The position numbers and the translations under genes were made by a program. A stretch of DNA of 64,000 nucleotides from positions 1 to 64,000 of the forward strand of contig NZ_MRUH01000168.1 in the NCBI RefSeq assembly GCF_001922985.1, in the 5' to 3' direction. The notes under the pieces were generated by a model. That model was not told where the DNA came from, made no database searches, and saw only the letters and a program-made list of their open reading frames with translations. Below, in pieces: positions 43,444 through 50,911 of this stretch. How positions within the stretch are numbered: position 1 is the stretch's first letter; every line of letters begins with the position of its first letter. The stretch comes from Teredinibacter waterburyi. Its GTDB lineage: Bacteria; Pseudomonadota; Gammaproteobacteria; Pseudomonadales; Cellvibrionaceae.

Positions 43444-45065
43444 GCTAGCGTGTTCTCCAATGCCTGTTTCCTGACTTCTCGTTCCAGAAGATTCTTTGCT
43501 TTCTTTCTATCAAGCTTCCCATTTCCTAACTTAGGCAAAGTCTCTATCTCAAAAACATGCTTTGGGTGCATATAGTGAGGCAACAGAGCTCGCATTCGCG
43601 TAAAAATAACGTCTTTCAAACACGAGTTGTCAGATAAGGCGCCTGAAAAAGCGAGAACTATTTGGCGCTCCGACTTCTCAATGTCGATAACAGCCGCTAC
43701 GCATTCGTGAACACCTTCTATTTTCTCCGCAACCGTTTCGAGCTCGCCTAGGTGAATCCGAAATCCAGACACTTTAACTTCATGGTCAACACGACCTAAA
43801 TATAATAAGTCGCCATTATCGAGGATACGAACTTTATCTCCGCTACGATAAAAACGGCCTTCAGGAATAAAAAGAATCTTGGCATTAGTTTCTTCGGGGT
43901 TTCGGTAATATCCAGGCATTAGTTGCCCACCGCCGATCAAGAGCTCGCCCTCGGTCGCCGAAGAATCACCTGACTCTGTGTGTTGTACCTTAATTTGAAC
44001 ATTTCCCAAGGGCTTCCCCATAGGATAGGGAGTTGGGTTAAGAACATTTTCAGCGCTAATAGTGTAAACCGTGCTAACGCATGTAGATTCGGTAGGGCCA
44101 TACCCATTTAAGAGCTTGAGATCGTCAACATTTCTAATCCAAGTAGACATCGCTTCTGGGTTTGGCGACTCAGCTCCTGTCATGATGACTTTTAAGGAGC
44201 TAAGGTTTGTTTTTTCCATAATAGCCTTACATCGAGCCACCAATTTAAGTTGGGGGGCGACGCAACACATATACTCGACTTGGTATTGCTGAATTTTGCG
44301 TAGAAATAGCGGGGGAAATAGGTCTTCTTTCTGTGTTAGAACGAGGGTTGCACCCTTTGCCAATGGAAACCAAGTATCAAGTACGGAAACATCGAAATAG
44401 TTCGGAGCCGTATTCATGCAAACCGAGGCGGTGTCTACAGGATAAAAAGCTGAGATATCGTGATAAAAATTGTTAATGGCTTGGTACTCAATCGGAACCG
44501 CTTTTGGTATACCTGTCGAACCCGACGTAAACATCATGTAGGCAATATTATTCTTATTAGCTGAAACTGACTTCGTCAGTAAACTGGAAACTAATATGTG
44601 TGACTGCGTTATTTGAATAGCAGTACTATTGCCACAAACCTCACCTGCTTGTAGATGGATCAGCGTGGTAGCGGCATCATCAATACCCTGCATATACTCC
44701 GCGAGTAAATCTTCGCAGGTAGTTTCATAGGCATGATCTGTTACCAACAATGAGGGATTGATCAGACGAAGCATTCCAACTAGGCGAGATCGTGGTGCGT
44801 CTCCATCAATTGGAACATAGGTAATATTTGATAAGAAGCAGGCGTACGCAGCCGCCACCGATTCGATAGTTTTCTTGCAGATAAAAACAGCGGTTGCTTG
44901 CTCAGATTTGGTTCGTTGAGTGCTATTTGCAGCAAAAAGTTCTATATAACGTGTCACTAGAATGAAAAAATCACCGTAAGAGATTTCTCGGTCTGAATCT
45001 ATGACTGCAATTATATTTGGGTGTAGTTGAGACGCCTTAAGAAAGGCCTCCCTAAAATCAAACAC
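43440..45065 (-). CDS. Stand-alone NRPS-type adenylation enzyme
   Basis: 541 residues, single A domain. Core motifs: A3 FTSGSTGIPK (179-188), A5 NGYGPTEST (320-328), A7 YRSGD (406-410), A8 GRVDHEVKVSGFRIHLGELE (424-443) and A10 LPKLGNGKLDR with Lys517. Asp225 in NYFDVSVLD matches Asp235 of GrsA, the residue that binds the amino group, so an alpha-amino acid is the likely substrate. My hand-read specificity code is D-V-L-C-M-G-G-C-V-K; I do not recognise it, and it is not the proline code of pyrrole pathways. It overlaps the PCP gene by 8 bases and so should load that PCP. No condensation domain is fused. Confidence 0.9.
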   Translation of the reverse strand: MFDFREAFLKASQLHPNIIAVIDSDREISYGDFFILVTRYIELFAANSTQRTKSEQATAVFICKKTIESVAAAYACFLSNITYVPIDGDAPRSRLVGMLRLINPSLLVTDHAYETTCEDLLAEYMQGIDDAATTLIHLQAGEVCGNSTAIQITQSHILVSSLLTKSVSANKNNIAYMMFTSGSTGIPKAVPIEYQAINNFYHDISAFYPVDTASVCMNTAPNYFDVSVLDTWFPLAKGATLVLTQKEDLFPPLFLRKIQQYQVEYMCCVAPQLKLVARCKAIMEKTNLSSLKVIMTGAESPNPEAMSTWIRNVDDLKLLNGYGPTESTCVSTVYTISAENVLNPTPYPMGKPLGNVQIKVQHTESGDSSATEGELLIGGGQLMPGYYRNPEETNAKILFIPEGRFYRSGDKVRILDNGDLLYLGRVDHEVKVSGFRIHLGELETVAEKIEGVHECVAAVIDIEKSERQIVLAFSGALSDNSCLKDVIFTRMRALLPHYMHPKHVFEIETLPKLGNGKLDRKKAKNLLEREVRKQALENTLA

Positions 45066-45300
45066 GTGAACTTATCCAATTACTAAGGCTATCAAGTGAT
45101 GCAAGTGCTTCCATATCATTCGGATCGATACCAAACACAAGGCCGTAGTGTTCTTCAATGCCGAGAATGAGGCCGACCAGTTGCATAGAGTCGAGACCAT
45201 ACTCGTCAGTAATACGCTCACTAGTATTACCTTGAACATCAGCTTTTCCAGTTACCCTCGAAATGATATTTTTTAGAGTTTCTAAGATACTCTGATCCAT
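45058..45300 (-). CDS. Stand-alone peptidyl carrier protein
   Basis: 80 residues with the phosphopantetheine site YGLDSMQ (Ser38). It is probably loaded with an amino acid by the adenylation enzyme whose gene overlaps it, and the bound amino acid may then be oxidised by the oxygenases encoded upstream. It differs clearly from the ACP at 34626, so the operon has two separate carriers, one for an amino acid and one for an acyl chain. A 142-base A+T-rich gap without a gene separates it from the upstream oxidase gene. Confidence 0.92.
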   Translation of the reverse strand: MDQSILETLKNIISRVTGKADVQGNTSERITDEYGLDSMQLVGLILGIEEHYGLVFGIDPNDMEALASLDSLSNWISSRV

Positions 45301-45442
45301 ATTTTTAACCTGATTAAGTTTACCAATCTGACAATCCTAAGTTTTCTTGAGCGATTCCGGATAGTATTAATTAACAATTAAATTAGTCCGTTAGCCGCTG
45401 GCCTGGCACAGCTCGTAGCCTAAAAGGAATATCTTGTTGCTC

Positions 45443-46513
45443 TTATGCAGTCAGTGCCGAGGACCGGCTTTCTAGCATATCTAGATACCACATAGAGGTT
45501 TCTAGTCTCCATATAACGCCTTCAAGTATTTCAGCAAAGCAAGCTGGGTTTTCATCTACCGCTTTTTCTATAACATTCTTAAACCATCCCTCGGAGTGCT
45601 GCTCGTCTACCGACATGTGTACTTCATGGTAGCGTATAGCATCGCTGGGTAGTTTATTGCGTTTCCAGCAGTGTAAAACATGATCCATTCTAATCGGAAC
45701 AAGGTATTCCATTGCGCCAAAATACCCAGCTCCACGGTAAAAATTATCGCGGCGACAGGCTAGCAATACTGAAACGTTGCCACATAGAATCGACTCAAAA
45801 CTAAGATTTTGGCCTAAGCTTTTTTCGCATATTCCAAGAGCATCGGTTGCTCTCTTAAAAAGGTCAGTATGAACCTCGGAGGGCTCGCCATTTCCCATTT
45901 CATCCCAGTAGTTATGTGCCAACTCCATTTTGGCTATACCGCGCAGGCCGACTTGAAGGTTTGCAATTAGATCGTCAAAACGGGGGTCAACGGTAATCTC
46001 CTGAGCGAAATAATATTTTAGATCTTCAATATTAGCGTGCTCTCTAAGCGTAGTTTTATAGTAAGGATGATCGAAGGCACCATGAGCATGGATGACGTCC
46101 TTGATAATTTTTACGGCTTCCGATCCAGAAAGTTTTCTAGGAATGGACACTTCTAGATTAGTGACGGTATTTTCAAGATGGTCCATAGCTCCCTTTTCCA
46201 AAATGGATTGGATAGCTCTAAGCGTATAGGAAGAGTGCGGGCCTGATTGGCTGTCTTTTGGAATCTCGAAATCCAGTGAATACAACCGATTTAGCACTTC
46301 ATGCAGAGTGTTAACTGCAGATGCCTGACCTTCTGCGACTTGACTATTTAGCGATTTTGCTAATTCTAAAATGAGTACCATATTACTATTCTGGTCAGAC
46401 CAGCTATCAATATCGTCTCCCGACTGTAAGAGCAAATTGCTCATAATCTCTGAGAAATTTTTACCGACAGACTCATGGTCGGCGATTTTTCCTAAAACTG
46501 ATCCAGAAAACAT
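45443..46513 (-). CDS. Heme-oxygenase-like diiron oxidase (HDO, iron-containing redox enzyme family)
   Basis: 356 residues. The C-terminal two thirds form the heme-oxygenase-like diiron fold. Candidate iron ligands are visible: Glu172 (FAQEITVDP), Glu197 and His200 (KMELAHNYWDEMGNG, the E-x-x-H of UndA-type enzymes), and His299, Asp303 and His306 (VHMSVDEQHSEGW, H-x3-D-x2-H). Known relatives include UndA, BesC and SznF, which desaturate, cleave or N-oxygenate amino or fatty acids. Genes for the PCP and adenylation enzyme follow, so a PCP-bound or free amino acid is a likely target, with fatty acid as the alternative. The N-terminal 90 residues are not recognised. Confidence 0.82.
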   Translation of the reverse strand: MFSGSVLGKIADHESVGKNFSEIMSNLLLQSGDDIDSWSDQNSNMVLILELAKSLNSQVAEGQASAVNTLHEVLNRLYSLDFEIPKDSQSGPHSSYTLRAIQSILEKGAMDHLENTVTNLEVSIPRKLSGSEAVKIIKDVIHAHGAFDHPYYKTTLREHANIEDLKYYFAQEITVDPRFDDLIANLQVGLRGIAKMELAHNYWDEMGNGEPSEVHTDLFKRATDALGICEKSLGQNLSFESILCGNVSVLLACRRDNFYRGAGYFGAMEYLVPIRMDHVLHCWKRNKLPSDAIRYHEVHMSVDEQHSEGWFKNVIEKAVDENPACFAEILEGVIWRLETSMWYLDMLESRSSALTA

Positions 46514-46569
46514 CCTAGGGTCTCCTTAAAAAGACGTTGTAGTTACCGAGTAAATTAATTTGAAGTGGA

Positions 46570-47445
46570 CTAATGTCTATTGCCAAGTCTTACAAAAAGC
46601 TGTCGATCGTCCTGAGAAACGATCGATCTTCGTCCGTGCATCACCCTTGTGTTGTCTATCATTAAAATATCTCCTTTCTGCCAAGATATTTTGCTTTCAA
46701 CTTGCTTACCTATAACGCTGATCTCATCAAGTATTGCCTGAGGCATGGGTGTACCGTCTTCCATTTCAACACTCCCGCCGCGCAGTTCAATCACTCTAGG
46801 GACGAATGAAATTTCTAGGCTATTTGAAAAAGTGGGGACGCCATCTTTTGAGGTTGAGATAGCTGAAGTTAGGTACTGAGCGTGCATATTATCTTCGTCG
46901 TCAAAAAAGAAGGTGAACTCGCCGCGAGAGGAAAACAACGGTAATACGGATTCTATAAGCGCAGCCGCTTCCGCAGCTGTCTCAACGGGTACGGTTCGGC
47001 TCCAGGCCGACCTCGGATAAATATGTTTGTATTTAAGTCGATTGCTCTGGAGGAACTCTCGAGTCTCAACACTCAGACGTTCAAGCATTTCAACGCCATC
47101 AAAGACGGTCGTTTCCCCTTGCGCTTGCGGCGGCTGCACACAATAAAACCACATGGTGTCAGGGTAGAATGGCATATAGGTCATTTCTGAGTGCGGTGGT
47201 AATGCGTGAGTACCCGCATCTACTTCCTGTGTAAAACCATCATCAGATATTAAACTTCTGGCAGGGTTACCATGAACAGTAAAGCTACTTGCAAGCGTCT
47301 GGGTAAACTTCTCAAAGTCACCTAGATCCGCGTGCTCCCCCTCGGATCGGACAAGTAGAACCCCGTGGCTGCGCAACTCATTGAGAAGAAGTGTGTTGTC
47401 AGATTGTGATATCAATTCCATTGGAATAATTTTTACGCTGCCCAT
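46570..47445 (-). CDS. TauD/SyrP-like Fe(II)/2-oxoglutarate dioxygenase
   Basis: 291 residues. The iron facial triad is His85-x-Glu87 in ALPPHSEMTYMPFYP (81-95) and His270 in TRVMHGRRSI; the 2-oxoglutarate-binding Arg is probably Arg281 or Arg286 near the C-terminus. His-x-Glu rather than His-x-Asp and the following FYCVQPPQAQGETTVFDG (residues 100-117) are typical of the SyrP/AsnO branch, which hydroxylates free or PCP-bound amino acids at the beta carbon. It lies between the Rieske and diiron oxidase genes, with the PCP and adenylation genes next. Hydroxylation of the loaded amino acid is a good guess. Confidence 0.87.
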   Translation of the reverse strand: MGSVKIIPMELISQSDNTLLLNELRSHGVLLVRSEGEHADLGDFEKFTQTLASSFTVHGNPARSLISDDGFTQEVDAGTHALPPHSEMTYMPFYPDTMWFYCVQPPQAQGETTVFDGVEMLERLSVETREFLQSNRLKYKHIYPRSAWSRTVPVETAAEAAALIESVLPLFSSRGEFTFFFDDEDNMHAQYLTSAISTSKDGVPTFSNSLEISFVPRVIELRGGSVEMEDGTPMPQAILDEISVIGKQVESKISWQKGDILMIDNTRVMHGRRSIVSQDDRQLFVRLGNRH

Positions 47446-47479
47446 CTAGATGAAACTCCTATTCTTTTCGCTGAAAGCA

Positions 47480-48598
47480 CTACACGGTAAAAGCATCACC
47501 AACCTCAACATCGTCTGCAACGGTAATTGTATCTATCAGCTTTTTACTCTGAGTTTTTGGGTTTTGTTCGCCGTAATATATTTTCTGAAGCATTTTTCGA
47601 TTTGCGACAAGCTGTTTATCTCGAATACCTAGCCGCATGGTTGATAAATCGTTTGGCACGTCAGAAACCATTTCACACGCTTTTTTATCAAGAACAAGCT
47701 CTTCGTATAGGTTCTTACGTGCAATATAGGCCACTAAAGGCTTTAAAAATTTAAGTCGTCGCTCGTGAATTTTTATAAAAGGAAAGTTTAACAATCGAGT
47801 AGTATTGTCATTTTCTGGTATAAATATACTGGTAGCACGTACACTAAAAGCGCGCCGTTCTGCCACGCTACAATTGGGTTCACCCCACCCAGGCATAAAG
47901 GTACTGTGGCAAGGATTAAATCTAAAATCCCATTCTAAAAGGCTCGTATCGCCACAGCGAAAAATATACTTATCGATTAGCTGTAGAAGTCGGCTTGGAG
48001 GCAGGCGTTGTGGCCCCCACCCCTTTGATACAGTAAAATCTTCTCCCACCTCAACGCCGACATGCATCTTTGGAACATCTTCAACGCTCCAGCCAAGCAC
48101 TTGATGGACGAAGGGCACGTGCTCGATCTCTCCAAAATTATCAATGGTTTGCGGAAGCGCTGCATTAAACAGCAAATCGATTGGCTTAAGTGCTATACAG
48201 TCTTCCCAGCCGTCTGTTAAATTCTCAATACCGCTAATAAAAGCAGGTAATTTATCGAGAGATGTACCAGCCTCAGCAATCCATACATACCCTAACTTTT
48301 CGACAGCAGTGTATGCGTTGACTGCGCAGTTCAATTTCGGTTGTAGGGGCACGCTACCTTTACCATCGGCACCAAAATTCCAACCATGATAAGGGCAATG
48401 GATACGCCCGCCTTCAACAGTACCAAGAGACAGAGGTGTATGCCGATGCGGACAATTATCGTCTAATGCAGCTACACCTTTACCACTCTTGAAAACGACA
48501 ATTTTTCTACCGCCAAGCTCAATACTTCTCGGATTTTTTTCTATATTTTCAACTTCAATGACGGGATGAAAGTACTTAAAAATATTTTCCTGCCCCAC
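47480..48598 (-). CDS. Rieske non-heme iron oxygenase, alpha subunit
   Basis: 372 residues. The [2Fe-2S] Rieske motif is CPHRH (49-53) and CPYHGW (68-73), and the mononuclear iron site is likely His160 and His165 in DNFGEIEHVPFVH (153-165), with an acidic third ligand further on. The layout matches vanillate demethylase/ring-hydroxylating oxygenases. Such enzymes hydroxylate, demethylate or cyclise substrates. No ferredoxin or reductase gene is adjacent, although the FMN reductase at 17911 or host proteins could provide electrons. It is the first gene of the long leftward operon, whose promoter lies in the 48599-49279 spacer. Confidence 0.9.
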   Translation of the reverse strand: MGQENIFKYFHPVIEVENIEKNPRSIELGGRKIVVFKSGKGVAALDDNCPHRHTPLSLGTVEGGRIHCPYHGWNFGADGKGSVPLQPKLNCAVNAYTAVEKLGYVWIAEAGTSLDKLPAFISGIENLTDGWEDCIALKPIDLLFNAALPQTIDNFGEIEHVPFVHQVLGWSVEDVPKMHVGVEVGEDFTVSKGWGPQRLPPSRLLQLIDKYIFRCGDTSLLEWDFRFNPCHSTFMPGWGEPNCSVAERRAFSVRATSIFIPENDNTTRLLNFPFIKIHERRLKFLKPLVAYIARKNLYEELVLDKKACEMVSDVPNDLSTMRLGIRDKQLVANRKMLQKIYYGEQNPKTQSKKLIDTITVADDVEVGDAFTV

Positions 48599-49279
48599 AC
48601 CTAGCCTCCATAACTAAAAATAATGCATGCGTTCAATTTTGTTAAGTCGCTAGCCTCGTACGAGTTGAACACCGTAATTGTGCACTAAGGTATTCTGTAA
48701 CGAGGTAGACCATTTACATGATTTTGATAGAAAAGCATGCTACTTAAAATTATATTTAAAGTACACGTTTTGATCTTTAATATAAAAATGACGAGACAAA
48801 ACAGATCAAACCACATGAATAAGGATTAGTTTTGTTTTATCTGCTCGCAACTAATTCATTAATTTAACGTGTAGGCGGCAACAGGCCATCAGCAATCGAT
48901 ACTAAATTATTTTAACGTTGTATAGATTTTGGTGGCTGTATTTCCGTAACGGTGTCGCCTCACACCACATAACGCAAAAAATATCGCTTTCATTTGGGGG
49001 AATCCAATAAATAAAAGTGTTTACTGGAGTTCTAAAAAACTTGGTAGGCCACGGCTTTTCTTAAAAGATACATTAACACGTTAATATTTATTGAGTTGCT
49101 GTAAGATTGGAGATGATACTGGTTATATTTTTTCATGCGTTGTGAACTGGTCACCAAATAAATTATCGTTGTCGGCTAGAAATATTTGGGTTTCCACATT
49201 AATCTATGGCGGGCCGAAATCACGACCTCAAGTTCCTGGCTTTTCCGTTCTGATAAGTCGTACAACAAAAGCACATATC
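48599..49279. promoter_or_regulatory. Divergent promoter region of the biosynthetic operon and the GMC-RND operon
   Basis: About 680 A+T-rich bases without a supported gene. Near the Rieske start lies an element (48650-48695) found again upstream of trpE. Within it CTCGTACGAG is a perfect 10-bp palindrome (48655-48664). Just after it CTGTA-ACGAGG-TAGAC resembles a lux box with a poor right half. A rightward frame stays open from about 49091 but has no start signal and no similarity before the GMC N-terminus. Confidence 0.5.
48650..48695 (+). repeat. Intergenic repeat element, copy 1
   Basis: CTAGCCTCGTAC and CTAAGGTATTC, separated by 23 bases; the second copy is at 54684-54725 with the same two blocks separated by 19 bases and partly matching filler (GAA-x-A and AATT). 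Both copies are in the same orientation. A shared regulator site or a recombination scar are possible. Confidence 0.5.
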
Positions 49280-50911
49280 ATGCACGAGACATTCGACTAT
49301 ATAGTGATTGGCGCTGGCTCTGCTGGCTGTGTACTAGCTAACCGATTGTCTGCCGACAAAGATGTCAGCGTTTGTTTAATCGAGTCTGGGGCTGGCGGAA
49401 GAACACCAATAATTACTGTTCCCTTAGGCTTTGCCATCAGTGTTATTGCTGGCACCTATAACTGGAGTTTTAAATCCCTTCCTCAGGCATCGCTCAATAA
49501 TAGAACTATTTATTGTCCGCGCGGAAAGGTGCTCGGTGGTAGCAGTGCGATCAACGCAATGATTTATATTCGCGGGCAGAAATCTGACTACGATTCATGG
49601 GCTGAGCAGGGCAATGTTGGCTGGAGCTACGATGATGTGCTCAAATATTTCAAGCTTTCCCAAAATCAAGAGCGGCAGGCAAGTGAGTATCACGGTGTTG
49701 GTGGCGAACTAAATATTGCCGACTTGCGCCATAAGCATCCGCTAAGTGATGCCTTTATTCAAAGTGCTATCGAGCAAGGCTACCCATCGAATAGTGACTT
49801 CAACGGGGAGACTCAGGAAGGCATTGGTTGGTATCAAGTCACCCAAAGAAATGGCGAGCGTTGCAGCTCGGCGCATGCCTTTTTAAATTCGAGCGTCATG
49901 GCCCGCCCAAATTTACATATTATCAGTAGCTGTTCGGCGCAGAAAATTACGTTCACAAATAAACAAGCGGATGGCGTTTTAATATCACAAAGAGGAGTCC
50001 GCCGGACCATTAAATGTCGACGTGAAGTATTGTTATGTGCGGGCGCCTTTTCCTCTCCCACCCTTCTGATGAAGTCCGGTATTGGCCCAAGACAACACTT
50101 AAATGATGTGGGGGTTGAGGTTGTCCATTGCCTACCTGGTGTAGGCCAGAATTTACAAGATCACCCCGATCTCGCTATGGTACATAGAGATGTTAGTTGT
50201 ACCTCGATGGCTTTTGGTCGTGCAAACACCATAAAGAGGTTTCTGGTTGGTATGTACGATTACGGTATTAGCCGCAAGGGAATGCTAACAACGAATGTTG
50301 CAGAAGCCGGTGGTTTTATTCGTAGCGACAGTTCACTACAAACCCCGGATATTCAATTACACTTTTCTCCAACAGCGACAAAAAATAGTGGGAAGCATAT
50401 AGGCTCACATTTCAAATACGGTATGACTACCCATATCTGCGTACTTCAACCGAAGAGTCGAGGGCAAATTACACTTCGGCGACATAAAGCAGGCCTTGTG
50501 CCAGACATAGATTTAAATTTGCTATCACACCCTGATGATGAGCGGAGTCTATTGAGCGGGGCATCAATTGCTTTGAAAATTCTAAAATCTCATAGCTTGT
50601 CGAAATATGTTGGAACCTTGTTTTCCGAGGGTGAATCACTGGATTCGCCGAGCGATATCTTAGATTATATAAAGAACAATACCAACACTATTTATCACCC
50701 TGTCGGTACATGTAAGATGGGTAATGATGAAATGGCTGTTGTTGATTCACAATTACGGGTAAGGGGTATTAAAGGTCTGCGAGTTGTTGATGCGTCGATT
50801 ATGCCGACTATAGTCAGTGGCAATACCAATGCGCCTACCATTATGATTGCAGAAAAAGCCTCGGATATGATTTTGGATTCGAATTTAAAATACCACGCTA
50901 GGATAAATTAG
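49280..50911 (+). CDS. GMC-family FAD-dependent oxidoreductase (choline dehydrogenase-like)
   Basis: 543 residues. The FAD-binding motif VIGAGSAGCVLANRL begins at residue 9, PRGKVLGGSSAINAMIYIRG (about 80-99) is the family signature 1, and the second signature lies near LLCAGAFSSPTLLMKSGIGP (about 251-270). The active-site His is in YHPVGTCKMG (about 474-483) and the partner Asn in SGNTNAPTIMIAE. GMC enzymes oxidise alcohols to aldehydes or ketones. ATG 49280 is chosen as it opens directly into the FAD fold. The stop codon's last base is the first base of the downstream exporter's GTG, so the two are coupled. An alcohol of the pathway product is a likely substrate. Confidence 0.9.
   Translation: MHETFDYIVIGAGSAGCVLANRLSADKDVSVCLIESGAGGRTPIITVPLGFAISVIAGTYNWSFKSLPQASLNNRTIYCPRGKVLGGSSAINAMIYIRGQKSDYDSWAEQGNVGWSYDDVLKYFKLSQNQERQASEYHGVGGELNIADLRHKHPLSDAFIQSAIEQGYPSNSDFNGETQEGIGWYQVTQRNGERCSSAHAFLNSSVMARPNLHIISSCSAQKITFTNKQADGVLISQRGVRRTIKCRREVLLCAGAFSSPTLLMKSGIGPRQHLNDVGVEVVHCLPGVGQNLQDHPDLAMVHRDVSCTSMAFGRANTIKRFLVGMYDYGISRKGMLTTNVAEAGGFIRSDSSLQTPDIQLHFSPTATKNSGKHIGSHFKYGMTTHICVLQPKSRGQITLRRHKAGLVPDIDLNLLSHPDDERSLLSGASIALKILKSHSLSKYVGTLFSEGESLDSPSDILDYIKNNTNTIYHPVGTCKMGNDEMAVVDSQLRVRGIKGLRVVDASIMPTIVSGNTNAPTIMIAEKASDMILDSNLKYHARIN

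Noticed and set aside
28992-48598. Prodigiosin- or tambjamine-like pathway
   Set aside because: A domain, PCP, acyl-CoA dehydrogenase, ketosynthase, ACP, oxoamine synthase and Rieske enzyme together recall prodigiosin genes, but the A-domain code is not of the proline type and no pigB, pigC, pigD or pigE equivalents are present.
15323-48598. Saxitoxin-like pathway
   Set aside because: An oxoamine synthase with ACP, a Rieske enzyme, a 2-oxoglutarate dioxygenase and a sterol-desaturase-like protein also occur in sxt clusters, but there is no amidinotransferase or other sxt core gene, and the sequences do not suggest close relation.
49091-49279. N-terminal extension of the GMC oxidoreductase
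   Set aside because: It begins with TTG, has no ribosome site, and the FAD-binding fold starts directly at ATG 49280.
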